From Oxytricha trifallax (taxonomy: Eukaryota; Ciliophora; Spirotrichea; Sporadotrichida; Oxytrichidae): 64,000 bases of DNA. Made by a program: the position numbers and the translations under genes. The notes below the pieces were generated by a model. The model was not told where the DNA came from. It saw nothing but the letters and a program-made list of their open reading frames with translations, and ran no database searches. Positions 10,701-22,697 of this stretch are shown piece after piece. Position 1 is the stretch's first letter; the number at the start of each line of letters is the position of its first letter. The stretch is taken from positions 40,270 to 104,269 of the forward strand of contig ARYC01000775.1 of the NCBI GenBank assembly GCA_000711775.1, in the 5' to 3' direction.

Positions 10701-13628
10701 TTTTTTATTGAATAGTCAAACACTGCTTTCTCATCTTAAAACATTAAATTATAAAAGGTTACTCATTTATTTTTTTGCCCTTAAGTCTTTAATGTGAGAA
10801 TTTATGTTAAAATTCAATTTCGATTAATTAATTTTATCTTTGTTTAAATCCTCATACTCTTATTAAGATTTCAAAGTGGTTGGCAACTAGATATTGGTGC
10901 TGTTATTTGATTTTTACCATTTAGCTAACTCGTTTCTGCCCATAATTATATTATCTAATTCAATTTTACTCTACCTGATATACTAGAAACCATCTGCCAC
11001 ATTTTAGTCCATGATATACAGTAAGATATTTAACAATATTAAATAAATATAGAGATTTATTATATACATTATGAATTAACCATAATATATTTTCTGGGTT
11101 TGCATTTTTGAATCTCTCAGATATAATCAGTGAGTAGAGCAAAACTTGACCTCTATAGGCATTTGATTTATTTTTGCCTGTTTTTATCTCAAGAGCTGTA
11201 GATTTGATGTTTCCCTCAGAATCCTCTATTTGAATGGTAGAATTTATGATATAAATCTAAATCAATTTTTCAATTAAAATAAAAAACCTAAGTATAATCT
11301 ATTAATTACTTTTTATTGAATCAATGTTTCCCTTGATACCATAAGTGTGAGTATTGAATTCTTACTCTGCAGCTAGGAACTTCCTATACTTTATGCCATA
11401 TTAATTGAAGTCCCCTCTAAACATCATATTCAACCACTTTGTAATGTTTTAAACACCTCTCTCAACATCAATTTGCACTTCTTACTCAGTTTTCTTCAAA
11501 AAGAACAGATATAGTAGCTAATTAACTTAAAATATCTGAAACATCTCTACATAAAAGTTGTTCCCTTTTTTTCTATTTATATTTAGGGTTTTAAAAGTAT
11601 AAAATTGAAAATTTAAGCTAATCTTGAATAGCTTCTTTGACCATTTTCTATAAGCTTTCTTTCTTGAAGTCCATGTTTTACAGAATACTTTGAAACACTC
11701 CGTGAATTGTGTTTCCAAGGACGAGCGCATAGTTTATATCGGTATTCAAGCCTTTGAATTAATGAGAGAGTAGGGCGTTTCTAGCACATGGGAAGGCTTT
11801 CACAATAGATGTGCAGGGAATCATAATGTATGGCTCTACTATAATCTACAAATTAAATTTAATAAATGATTTATAGCGATTCCCATCCAAATTCTTCCCT
11901 ATTTAATAAAAAGTTAAAATTAATTATTTAAACCATATATTTATGTTATTTTTTACCTCATTTAATTCTTCATAATCTAATTTTAAATAAAGGGAATGTT
12001 AATTATATAATCATGCTTGCCTTATTGATGGTGAGTTCTTATTCATTATCATCTAAGATGAGTTAAAACTTATTTTCCAAGCAGAAATTGCCTATTACTC
12101 GCACCATATCCCCAACTTCAGCGAACAATTTCCTCGCCCAGTTGCCTATAATATTGAGTCTAAACTCAATATTGCATTTCACACTCACTTCCTTTCTAAT
12201 GGGAACACCATTTTAATCAAGGGGTGGAGCGAGGTCTAATTCTAATTTTAGACTGAAGGGGTTTATCTAGGTGAGTTTTGTAATGTAGAAACATCGGTTT
12301 AGGAAGAATTCCGGTAAAACTTTCTTCACTTAAGGCTGATCTGAAATTTAATTATTTAAATAAATAAAAACCTAAAACTGAGAATCAATTTTTACAAAAT
12401 CCATATTTCAATTTAAATATCAGAGTGAACTTGTTATTAAGTCTCAAACTTATTACCTTACTTGATCTAGTTTTTATCTTAAATTGCAGTAAATTAATCA
12501 GCTGATATTGTTAAAATTGAGCTTGAATCATATTTATTAGACTAGCTACTATCTTCAATTTGTATGATTTATTATTACTGTTGATGCGAGTTTTGTTGGC
12601 TCTAATGATTATTTTTGATTTATAGCTATTTGTGCTCTTCCTCCTCTTTCTCTTCGTTCTCTATATCTTCCTCAATTTGGCGAAGTACATTAGAACCAAT
12701 AGACATGTTTCGGGATTAGTATTTTAATTTATCGAAATGAATTGTTTTAAGTGCCCAAATCAAAATTATATTTAAAATTACACTTGCTTGTTCTGATCAT
12801 CCACACCATCTTAGTTATTGAGTATAAGTTGACTATCAGTGAGATCAATAAACTCCTCCAGTTTATCAAAGTCAATACTATCTGATGATGACAACATATT
12901 GCTGCTGAGCTTCCTCCCATGACTGCCTTGATTTGGGGGAGTGCTACTATTCATGACACTCATTATTGGTATATGTTTGAAGGAGACGTTGCTGTTGCTA
13001 CTGCTGTGATTGCTTAACTTACGCTGTGCTAATAAGTTGTGTGATTGGTGCTTCAAATTCATGGTATTGAGAGAGTTTTCATTCAGGTTGTGACTATTTT
13101 TGCCGCTGTAGACGCTGATTTGATCAGATTTGTTGATCAACTGATCATTTTGCTTCAATTACAATACAATATTGAAGATATCATATAGTTCAATCTCTTG
13201 GCGTTTATTTGCTTTTGCTCTTAAATCTTCTCCAGCTGCTCTTAAGTCTCTGGGTATGGAAATTTAAAGGAATTATTGTCAATATTCTATTTTAGTAGCC
13301 CTTTTCCAACAATTAAACTTTAAATTTATAATAATTTGCGTTTCTTAGAGCTTTAACCTTCATTTGAACCTTCCTACAAAATATTTTCACTTCGATTAAG
13401 ACTGCCGCCACTCATCATCTACATTTGATTTTGACTATTGCTATTGAAACTCTGAGATTATTGCATAAATTACTATGTTTATTTGCTATTTTGCAGTTGT
13501 GTCTCTGATTATAAAATGGGTTGCTGCTGCTATTAAGGTGATGGTTTTGGCGTAATTTTCCTGATTACTATTCCACCCTCACCAGGTTTATTCTTGAATG
13601 GTTACTGTGGGCGATTATTAGACTCCAT
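7771..13628 (-). CDS. DNA2: DNA2-like nuclease-helicase
   Basis: DNA2 combines a RecB/Cas4-type nuclease with an SF1 helicase and processes flaps and DNA ends. The start at 13628 gives a Q-rich N-terminus (MESNNRPQQPFKNKPGEGG). The nuclease shows TYGIKGNIDS (about 11330), ALEIKTGKNKSNAYRGQV (about 11150-11210) and an Fe-S-type cysteine set CKYCYARNVC (about 10650). The helicase has Walker A GVPGSGKT (about 9630), a Walker B-like DYCIFDDAEQ (about 9170), GDFKQ (about 9095), YRVNKDVM (about 8890), SVDRVGNQLDCDIL (about 8250) and LSRPKKKLIVIGSKENL, the last only after removing an IES at 7946-8020. The stop is TGA at 7771-7773. Order and spacing fit DNA2 well, but several helicase motifs are altered, so it could be a diverged paralogue. 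Confidence 0.85.
7946..8020. other. IES in DNA2-like gene, pointer AATTTT
   Basis: The direct repeat AATTTT (7946-7951 and 8015-8020) borders an AT-rich 69-base unit. Removing it joins LSRPKKK to LIVIGSKENL on the minus strand, which restores the usual C-terminal end of a DNA2 helicase. Without removal the frame runs into AT-rich sequence and stops. Confidence 0.8.
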
Positions 13629-13993
13629 GATATTTCAAAATTTAGCTTATTATTAAATTACTGATAAGAATTTAATTTATAATTATAATAAGTATGCGTA
13701 AAAGAGAGGGAAATTATAAAACATATATACATTTGATTGGATTTAGGCTATAAAAAATTTAGTTTTATATTATTTTATACAAACATTTTTCCGAATAAAC
13801 TTCTTATTTTTTTTTTTGACTTCTATTCAAATATTTAATTAATAAAAATAGGGTTATACTCTACAGCTTTGCTAATACTTTCATGATATATCATGGAAAT
13901 TATTAATAAATATTAAGATATTATCTGATCAATATATTCAATTAATTCTTAATAGTCACTATTCATCAGAATCAAAACTATTTAAGTTATTTA

Positions 13994-14098
13994 TCATTCA
14001 CCCACATCATTATCTATGTCTGAAGGGTCTTGGTATATCATCCGCTTAGTAGAGGGACTTTGATTCAAACTCACTTAATGTCTATTAAAGTCCTCCAT
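13994..14098 (-). CDS. Small ORF or orphan MDS
   Basis: A 34-codon frame, MEDFNRHQVSLNQSPSTKR, then MIYQDPSDIDNDVGE, ends in TGA. Its composition is coding-like (no AT-rich drift) and it stands alone in about 1.2 kb of AT-rich DNA between the divergent DNA2-like start and the WD-type gene. It may be the first MDS of a gene whose other parts are elsewhere. No homology recognised. Confidence 0.3.
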
Positions 14099-14872
14099 TG
14101 AATAGAGGGAATTATTGATTTTACTATTGATTTACCCTTAACTATATGGTTGATACTAAAATAATATACTATAAAGAAGATTTATTTGTTTTATTAGGTG
14201 ATTTATAGGTTTAGATAGGGGTAAAATATAAATTACTTATAAAGTGATGCTATGGTAAATTATTGAATGTCCCCTATGAGTGCATTAATTATTGATGTTA
14301 TGCAGGTGTGTCAATTTACAAAAGCTAATTATTATCTGCTAATGACTAATCTCTATAATATTGTGTAAAATTCTTTTTTATTTTAATATTAAATATTTAA
14401 TTGTGAGTAAACCACGAATTTTGAATAAGCTGTACTTCAATAAAGATTATATCTATCAAAATAATATTCCCTAGCGTTAAAAAGCTAAGTAAAAAATCAC
14501 AAAATTATATATTTAAGAGTTTTTGCAAATAACAACGGAAAGTCTAGAAAAATATGTAGGCAATTAAAGAAAATAGACTTAGAGATAATTAAACTATAAA
14601 GGGCTTGATGAATTCGAATTAACATCTATAATGTAAAATGATTTACTATATTTCATTTTATTTTAATTAATTTTGTAGCGAATAGTAAGCAGCGCCCAGA
14701 TATTAGTAATTTAGAGTTTACATATCCCTATTTCTATTTTGAGGTAGTATAATTCCTTATTTCATAGTGGATGATTACATTTAAGTTAAAGTTTATTTAT
14801 TTATGACTATGTGCTCTTTGTTTAGTTATTTCAAAGCGAATTTATCCCAAATATTTGATAATCCAATTAGCC
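14099..14872. other. AT-rich intergenic stretch
   Basis: No coding region, RNA gene or repeat recognised. It separates the downstream end of the WD-type gene from the small ORF near the DNA2-like start. The adjoining 13629-13993 is likewise AT-rich and empty. Confidence 0.4.
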
Positions 14873-17535
14873 TCATTAATTTGTAATTAAATAACTCCTA
14901 AGATATTAAATTCTTTGTTTAAATTATTCTATTACAAAGGATTTATATAATATTTATACGCTCATTTAATCATAGAAACTGTACATAACTTCTACGATTT
15001 CTTTAGTATTCTGGTAAATTTAAAGTCCATATCTATCTGCTCTTGAAACATAGAGCAATCTACCATCAGGGGACCATAGTATCTCTGATATATCAAAATT
15101 AGTGTTTATGCTCTTTATCTCTGTGCCAGTACCCACTTCATATAATCTCAATGTTGTAAAATTACAGCTTGAAAGTTAAAACATCAAAAATATTATATAT
15201 CGGATAATTTTTCATCATTTATTATAAATAAATGAAGGCGATGATGATGTTGCTAATGCGAGATATAGCCCAGTATGATCAAACGAAAGAAAACAGCCAA
15301 TTTTATATTCGTTAAATATCAACGTTGAAACATGCATGCAAGATACCAAACTATATATAAAAACTGTTAATTACATAATTATATTTACTTGAAAATCTCG
15401 ATTTGATTTTAAGTTGTGGTCACTAACAAATATTTCTGTGATATGTGGATATTGTAGTTCACTATGCTACCTATAATTATAGCTTTTAAATCACGATGAA
15501 ATAGATTCAATATTTACCTTAATGTAATTAGATAGTTCCCTTTTTAACAATCACTCCATCCTTCTTTAGATCAATTTATACAATATCAAATCCATCCATC
15601 ATCTCATTAGTCATAATCAAATTTAAACAGTCATCTTGATTGCTGTTCTACAAAAATTTAGCAGATTATTTTACAAAATTATTGTAAATATTTGAAGAGT
15701 CTCTGATTTATTTAAGGAAGCTGCCAAACTCATAAAAGGGGGACTTGTTGATAGAACTGATTGCTTTATATAAATTAATTGATCCAGTTTCGAAAGTCAC
15801 TATCATATATTCGTTATCTGAAGTGAAGTCAACTGAACTTATTTCGTATACTCCTAGAGTTAGTTAAATTAATTTTACTATAAAAATTATCCTTTCACGA
15901 ATACAGATTAAATTTGTCAAAGTTTATTAATAATTTTGCCATTATGAATAAAATTAATCTATAGAGATATGCTTTAAGGAAAAACTTCTTTATGTTAAGC
16001 TTTAGTATAAAAAATTTACATTTACCCATGTTAATAAACAGCTAGTATGTAGTTATGAAAGTTATTCTTGAATCTGATTTATTTTACTAATTTAATTTGT
16101 TATTCCTTAAAATTCGATAATTCGACATTCTTTGTTTACCAATTCTATACGTTCATTGAATTTACTTGCAAACTATGCAAGTCTTGAAGTAAACCTTAAA
16201 TAGCATATTTTGATGAAGATTGAATCGGATGAGCATTATTTAGACATATTAATGGGTTGCTTGGGTGAGTTTGCTGGTAGATTACTTTGCTAGAATCAAG
16301 GTTTATGATAGTATAGGATCCAAAGGATGATTAAATTAGTAAGTGGTCATTGGAATTTAACTCGAATTAATGTATATTAGAGTTTTTATTTAGTTTTAGT
16401 GATTTAAGAAGTAACCTCTCCGTCAAGTTAAATTGTAAAACTTGTCCTAAATTAAATATAAAACTAAAATGAAGTAACTATTATACCTTATTCATCTATA
16501 AGCAATATTATACCATTATTTTGGGATATTCCTTTTAAAATTTCATGATCTGATATCTTCACAGTTTCAACTTGATTCGTCTAAAATGAATAAATTAAAG
16601 ACACAAATCAATTTTACAATTTGTGATATTATATGAATTTTTCCTCCATTATCTTTAGTGATGATAATCAACTTATTTTACTCAATTTCATCCGCTATCA
16701 TTTTGATTTTGTTAATTTTTAGATCTATCTAGCTTGATATTTTTTAATCTAAGTATAACTATCTCTTACTTGCATCATAACTCCATATTTTCAAAATATT
16801 TACTTGACTTTCTTTTTATAAATTAACATTTTTCTATGATTTATTTAAGTTGAAACCAGTCTAAGAATCTAATTTAATGGAGATTTCTTAATTTTCAATT
16901 GTAATAAACTTTTACTTTGTGTTATCTAGGACTTAATTATTCGTATTGATAAATAGTTACTAGCATTTAGAAGTATTGCTAATGATTTTATTATCTATTA
17001 GTGTCAAATCCCCACTTTATAGTGAAATGTTCCAAATTGATAATTCTTAAATGTTAAATTACTCTTCACCCAGGCTGTATGAAGTTACAAGGAAAATTTT
17101 AACTGGATTCTTTCTCTAAGTATCATTATAGAGGATTTATAATTGGAAATTAAAAGATTCTGGGGTTAGCTCTTGAATAGTTTAAATTTACTGATAATTT
17201 ATAGTACTCTCATATTCAAGAGGTATAAGTTACTGCGAAAGTAATTTATTTGTAGTTGAGTCAAAGATTTCTAGGAGGGGTTGATTTAGAGCAATTGAAA
17301 TGAAAGAAATTAAGAAAATGTAGTAACCATCATCTGAGTACTTAATGAGAACAGGGTTGTATAGCTTTTATGATTAAAATGGATGCCTGATCAGCTGAGT
17401 TGATTGGCTAGTTCTATAGTTAAATTGATAGAGTTCATAGCCTTTGTCAAAACAAATGATTGGGAGAATTGGATGTAAAGTCACAAGCTTTGATGTGAAT
17501 TCTTCATGCTCAAGTTACATTACTTAATTGTCCAT
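14873..17535 (-). CDS. WD40-like beta-propeller protein, unidentified
   Basis: The start at 17535 gives MDNQVMQLEHEEFTSK, then LVTLHPILPIICFDKGYELY. WD/propeller-type blades recur: LIKYSDDGYYIFLISF; VKISDHEILKGISQNNGIILLIDE; SEILWSPDGRLLYVSRAD, followed by GLQIYQNTKEIVEVMY near the end. The last in-frame TGA is at 14873-14875, though the coding signal fades at SFYD near 14950. Several AT-rich interruptions (near 15180, 15360, 15880, 16460, 16600) are probably IESs or introns. The family member is not identified; a scaffold role is inferred only from the fold. Its ATG is 18 bases from the stop of the CDC73-like gene on the same strand. Confidence 0.6.
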
Positions 17536-17552
17536 TTAATTTTATTTTTAAT

Positions 17553-18583
17553 TCAGTTTAATTCAATTAATGTAATTGATTTGAAAAGAATTATCTTACT
17601 AAAGATCATTTGAATTGAAAGAGAGAGCCTAAAATTACCTTATTTGTTCCCCTTAATGATTTCTTCAAGTAGTGATTACTTTCTTTTGGTTTTATCCTGT
17701 AGACACCCAACATCAAGATTCACCATTATGCATTTTCCTTGTCTCTTCTCTATTCTCTCTTTCCTATATAAAATAAGTTTAGCTACTGAATAGAAATTCT
17801 TGTTGCCGTTTAGCCAACAAATGCAGGAATATATTTTTAAGAATCTTTGAATTGAAATATCTTTATACTTTGCACTTACACTTCCTGAACTTTCTTCTCT
17901 TAGCCAGTCATCTAATAAGCTAGTTGCAAGACTTTCAAAAAGCTTCTATTCTGTGATTGAATAGCTGTAGCTCTGCTTGAGATCTTTCTCTCATTCTGAA
18001 GTAAATGCTCAAACACTTTCATCTTTTGTTAAATCTTCTCCTCTGCTTTGGCATCACGCTTTCTCATAAGAACTTGGCCTGCTTGCCCTTGCAAGTTAGC
18101 AACGGGAACTGCTCTACTGCTTCTCAAATGCGATTTCTTAATGAGAGTTTAAGGTCTGTACTGCTCGTCTATCTGATTGGATGAGTTTGAAGCGCCACTG
18201 AAATAAGTTTAAATTTCTTGACGATCATTCATTTGAATCACTTGAAATCCTTGGCCTTAGGCATCTCTCATGTACTCCAATGGCTTCAAATGACTATTTG
18301 CAAGCCAGAAATAAATGTCTCCCACATTATAGTAATCTTTTCCATCTTTTCTTTGCCAGGCTGTCTTCACTTTCCTTGGAAGTTTGATTCCAGAGTCTCC
18401 AAATACCAATTGTATAAAATACTTGAAATTCAATTCTTAATAAGAAAAGATGATAATATCTAAATTTATGAAAACCAATTCCACATTGTCATCTCCAGAT
18501 GCTGCTTTAGTGTTTACTGTGATTTCCTTCTTGTTGATGAAGTAGTCACGAAGCACGGTAATTGGGTCTATAGTTTCGCTCAT
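17553..18583 (-). CDS. CDC73: CDC73/parafibromin-like Paf1-complex subunit, C-terminal domain not found
   Basis: CDC73 is a subunit of the Paf1 transcription-elongation complex. The start at 18583 gives MSETIDPITVLRDYFINKKE, matching the family N-terminus (DPLSVLR...IQKKEI). After removal of a 69-bp IES come GDSGIKLPRKVKTAWQRKDG, DYYNVGDIYFWLANSHLKPL, then EYMRDAQGQGF. A middle conserved piece is ATAIQSQNRSFLKVLQLAYQM, and the upstream SNQIDEQYRPQTLIKKSHL also fits. The usual Ras-like C-terminal domain is absent: the frame ends at TGA 17553-17555 after KQSLLEEIIKGNKQ. Either the remaining MDSs lie elsewhere or the gene is truncated. Confidence 0.8.
18405..18480. other. IES in CDC73-like gene, pointer ACCAATT
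   Basis: The direct repeat ACCAATT (18405-18411, 18474-18480) borders a 69-base AT-rich unit. On the minus strand its removal joins DDNVELV to FGDSGIKLPRKV in frame, which is the expected CDC73 order. Confidence 0.85.
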
Positions 18584-18797
18584 TTATTTCTACGCTTTTT
18601 TATAAGATTATTAAAATTATTAATTTTAACAAATTCAATCCATTTCTATAGATCGATATATTATGTTTGTAAAATTATTTTTATCACCATAAATAAACTG
18701 TAAAAGTGAAGTTCTTATAAGATTAAATAAAAAGCAAGTTTAATGAATTTTATAATTATTACTATCAAAATAAAAGCTTAAAACTATCAAAAATAAA

Positions 18798-20226
18798 ATG
18801 GGTAGAGGAGGTTCAAAATTCACCTAGAAATGTGGAATAATAACTGGGTTCATAGGTCTAGGTGCCTATTTCATCACGAGTTTGGTCTTAATTGGCATGG
18901 CAGTGCATGTTTGCAATATGGTAAGTCCAAATATTCAATAATAGTATTTTATTTTAATTTTTTCAATTTTATAGGAGAATTACTGCTTAAATATGAATAA
19001 TAACGAACAACGAATAAATCCTGATTTGTATGAAGGCGGTAGATATTTATATATTTTAATTATTATTGATTGATTTATTAAACTTACTTAGAAAGTAATA
19101 ATTTGATATTGGCTTGGAGCAAATCACGAATTCGTTCAGTTTCCCAGATAACAAATGGGTTTAATTATTGCTGCTGATTATGATAATGATAAAAGAGGAA
19201 CCTATGAAGATTCAGCATGAATTAAATAATTTTAACACAATAATATAATACTTAGAATTAATCTCTTTCTAAATAAAAAATAAAATATTACAAGCATTAG
19301 TAAGGTTTTACAACGAGAATATCGTTGTTAGATCTAAAGAAGGTCTCAGACTCACTCTACAACTAGCTTTGCACTTCAAAGGTAAATACCCTATTAAATT
19401 GTTTATAAATAATAATCCTACGCTTATGAATTTCAAGAATTTAGTAATTTCAAAAGGAGATTCATTATTTATGTAGTGGGATTAACATTTGACAATAAAA
19501 CAAGGCTATGGCAAGAATATTTCGATATCTATAGTCGATATGGTGGAATTGACCAGTGGCACAAAATGATTAGATTAGTGGCTATTGCTTCAGTCAAGGA
19601 TGCTTGCTAGAATTTCGAGGCTTTTGATTTCTTTGAATCGAGGTCAGAAATTGGTGATGCGATACTTCAATCTTAAGTTTTTAAAAATACACTCACAATA
19701 TTTATTTCGATTTACCCTGGTCAAATTTATCAAACATTTCAACTAAATCATTGCATTTCTTGTATATTTGATACTTAATAAAACCAAAGGCAACATGCGA
19801 AAATTAGGTTTTACTTTGATTACAATGCCAGTCTTAAACGTAGACATCCCTGATTCTTTCCAGGATGCGATTCGATAGACTTAAGTGGTCAAGCAGCAGC
19901 AATAAAAGTACAATTACACCAAAGCAATCGAGGAAATCAAGGGCAACACCACAGTGAAATTAGAGCTTATGGACCAGGAAATTAAGCTGTCAGAGTCTAA
20001 AGCTAATTCTTAAGCAGTCGCTATAACTTCACAAGCTCAAGCAGATAGCATCAGGGATGCCCTGGGGATAGAGAAATAAACTATAAGTTATGTATAGGGG
20101 GCTTTTAAAAAGTGGGAGGACAACGCTTTCAACATGGCTATGGTCTGGATTCGTACGTTGGAGAAGAAAATATTGGAGGGAGAAGATGTCACTATTTTGC
20201 ATAATTTCCCTGCTTATAGTTAATGA
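18798..20226 (+). CDS. SPFH/band-7 (prohibitin/stomatin-like) membrane protein
   Basis: Band-7 proteins scaffold membrane microdomains. The gene starts MGRGGSKFTQKCG, followed by a membrane segment (IITGFIGLGAYFITSLVLIG). Two GT-AG introns (18921-18974, 19382-19476) and three pointer-bounded IESs were resolved. The joined product reads RYWLGANHEFVQFPRQQMG, LVRFYNENIVVRSKEG, LTLQLALHFKVGLTFDN, IRLVAIASVKDACQNF, YPGQIYQTFQLNVDIPDSFQ, AIRQTQVVKQQQQKYN, which is the classic SPFH core. A coiled, Ala/Glu-rich C-terminus (KANSQAVAITSQAQADSI) follows, and the stop is TGA 20224-20226. Every join restores frame and homology, so this gene is effectively complete and unscrambled. Which subfamily it belongs to is not determined. 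Confidence 0.9.
18921..18974 (+). other. GT-AG intron, 54 nt
   Basis: GTAAGT at the 5' end and TTTTATAG at the 3' end. Splicing joins HVCNM to ENYCLNMNNNEQ in frame in the SPFH gene. No direct repeat flanks it, unlike the IESs in the same gene. Confidence 0.75.
19042..19110. other. IES, pointer GATATT
   Basis: The direct repeat GATATT at 19042-19047 and 19105-19110. Removing 63 bases joins LYEGGR to YWLGANHEF in frame. Confidence 0.85.
19214..19297. other. IES, pointer AGCAT
   Basis: The direct repeat AGCAT at 19214-19218 and 19293-19297. Removing 79 bases joins RGTYEDSA to LVRFYNENIVV in frame. Confidence 0.85.
19744..19839. other. IES, pointer TAAA
   Basis: The direct repeat TAAA at 19744-19747 and 19836-19839. 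Removing 92 bases joins YQTFQL to NVDIPDSFQ, the conserved SPFH passage. Confidence 0.8.
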
Positions 20227-20865
20227 GATATATTACAAGTGATATAAAATATTTATTGATGAAGCTTTCAAATTAGTTGAGAAAATTATAGAATTTAACA
20301 GAAAACAATGATTAATTTATTTGTAATTATAATTTTTAATTTTATATTTGTTTGTTTAATTACTATAATTGCTAAACATAGGAATAATAAGTGAAGAAAT
20401 TAATATTAATAATATAAATAATTTATATATTTTAAAATATTATAATAACAAAAAAAGAAGTATTTTTTCAATATATATCCCTTATAACTATTTTTCAAGA
20501 AATAATCAATTATGATAATTATTTTATGCTAAATGAATAGAGCGCTTATTTTTCAGTTTTTATGTCAAACATTAGTTTATAATTGATTATGGCACAGCTT
20601 TAATAATTTAATTATGATTTCATATCACGCAAAAGGTAATTTAGAATAAAAATCTAAGATTTCCAATTAATCTCATTTCATTTCATTTTTAATAATAAAA
20701 GATTCACACTTTTCATTTATGAATAGGCACATTAATAAGAAAATGCAATAATATTTAACATTAGCTCATAGAATAGTAACTTAAGATTAATAAGAAAATT
20801 ATTCATAAACTTTTGTATTGTTTACAAAAGTAATTAAAATTTAATATATAATATTAATAATAATC
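20227..20865. other. AT-rich intergenic stretch
   Basis: No coding block, repeat or RNA gene was recognised between the SPFH gene and the EF-hand gene. The sequence is strongly AT-rich with homopolymer-like patches. Confidence 0.5.
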
Positions 20866-22218
20866 ATGGGTAATAAGCATCCAAAACTAAACTTAGATCA
20901 AGGTTTTCCTAATAAACTATAAATCTTATCAAATATTTTTAATTTAATTGTTAATTAAAGTATATTTTGTCATATTAGAAGAAAGAAGTCATTAAAGCTT
21001 GTAATTACATTAGCCACTTTTATCAACACTTATATATTAGTTAGCAGAAATGAACTACAGTTAATATACTTACTCTATTTTATTATAATAAATAGATATT
21101 TTATAGGTAAATTTAACTTTCATAATTCATGTATATATTAACCTATAAATTCTCTATTTGAGTTTGAAGCAGAGGACAGTGTTAGAGGGTGTAGATAAAG
21201 AATCATTTCATCATTTTTGTCAGATGCCTGTAAGTATATATTCTTCGATAAATATATGTGAAAAACTATTAAAAGAAATGCGATAACAAATTAACCTAAA
21301 TATCTTTATTTTAGGGTCTGTGGGGACAGAGGTTTTGGGCAAAGTTTCAGAAAGTAATTGGCAGGGAATTTATTGAGTTTGATGAATTCATTTATTCATT
21401 GTGTAAGTGGAACTTCATAAAAGTATATTGAGTAACAATTTTGTTTATTTCAATTAGAAGGCGTGTTTATTGAAAAATTAGTGGAGTCAATAAATTGAAA
21501 GAAATTATAAATTTTATGAATAAAGACATTCAGTGCTTATTTTAAAATGTTTAATAACATTACCTTAAAATTTTCGAAATTTATCCAAGATTTTCTTCGA
21601 TACACAAAATAATCAATTTATACAACAATAAGCCAAGGTTTTTTTAAATAAAACGCTTTTTCTTAGATCAAATCTGCAGAAGTCCTGAAGCAGAACAAGA
21701 CAAATTTATCTTTGACATGTTTAATTTGGGGCAAAAACCCAATATGATGGGATAAAAGCAAAAAAAGGAAATAACCAAGGAAGAATTCACAGCCATGATT
21801 TATAATTTACCGTTTGGCACCATAATCGTTTCCAAAATTAAAGCAGGGTACAAGGAAGAAAATTAAAATAAGGAAAATCCAAATCCAAAGCACTATTCAT
21901 ATTAGAGTAGGTTAAATTTTATATAAAATAGTGTTCGGTGTGTGATTTCAATTTCTTAATTAATTGCCTTTTTAGTCCTATTTTCAGTTATTAACGTTTT
22001 TGTTTATAGTATAGAGAAACCCAAATCCCAAATCTCATGAAAGATTAATCTTGGGTGAAACTAAACTTTTAACTATTCAGCCTACTCAAATGAAAGCAAT
22101 AGTTGATGATTTAATCTCAGCAGTATCACCATAGCAGGAAACTCTGAATTTCGATTAATTTAAAGCATTCTTGGATTTAAATCCTGCTTTGAGAAGCATT
22201 ATTTTAGGATACATTTGA
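20866..22218 (+). CDS. EF-hand-type protein with N-myristoylation-like start
   Basis: It starts MGNKHPKLNLDQGFP, a plausible N-myristoylation signal (Gly2). Later blocks are TVLEGVDKESFHHFCQMP, GLWGQRFWAKFQKVIG, EFIEFDEFIYSL, an EF-hand-like loop, then CRSPEAEQDKFIFDMFN, KKEITKEEFTAMIYNL and ETLNFDQFKAFLDLNPALR. GT-AG introns follow QMP (about 21231) and SL (about 21404). An 8-bp pointer joins the last block, ending at TGA 22216-22218. The layout resembles the EF-hand part that precedes TLD domains in ciliate proteins, but no TLD domain is present. The loops look degenerate, so calcium binding is uncertain. Confidence 0.6.
21879..22028. other. IES, pointer CCAAATCC
   Basis: The direct repeat CCAAATCC at 21879-21886 and 22021-22028. 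Removing 142 bases joins NQNKENPNP to KSHERLILGE in frame in the EF-hand gene. Confidence 0.75.
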
Positions 22219-22256
22219 ATTAAAAAAATTAAATTTAATTAATTAATTATAAAATA

Positions 22257-22561
22257 TTAAATTTGCGGCAGTTAACTTTCTGGAAACCTGTAAAATATGG
22301 TACTTGTTCAATAGAGAATTTAAAATCATCTGAACTTACTATAGGTGGTACCCCCTATTGCATCGAGGAATCGAGATAAACCAACTTTAATTTGGGCATA
22401 AAATAAACTAAACCAATCGCTAAAATTAATCATGAGTTATCTCGCTCCTCTGATGCAATAGAGTGATACCGCCAATATAAAAGTCCAGCTGATTTAGAAT
22501 TTTCTATCAAACAAGTACAGTGTTATCTAGGTTTCCAGAAAATTATCTGCCACAAATTTAA
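22257..22561. mobile_element. MITE-like imperfect palindrome, about 305 bp
   Basis: The two halves are imperfect inverted copies. The left starts TTAAATTTGCGGCAG and contains TTTCTGGAAACCT and a block ending CCCTATTGCATCGAGGAATC. The right contains the reverse complements: GATGCAATAGAG, AGGTTTCCAGAAAAT and CTGCCACAAATTTAA. It has no coding capacity. It lies in the gap between the EF-hand and PH genes and is bordered by TTAA-like sequence. It is probably a non-autonomous DNA transposon, or a fold-back relic of one. Confidence 0.65.
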
Positions 22562-22697
22562 CAATTTTTATTTAATTTATTTTTCCAAATTCAAATGCAT
22601 TCCTTCAATATTAAAGAAGTTGTTAAGCCTTAATTATGGACATTGAATGTACATTTAGTTTTAGGACCATATTTATTGATTTTTTAATTATTTAATA

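Noticed and set aside
12811-13158. Minus-strand 115-codon frame as a separate gene
   Set aside because: It is an N/S-rich part of the DNA2-like N-terminal region, in the same orientation and between its start and nuclease parts, so it is treated as part of that gene.
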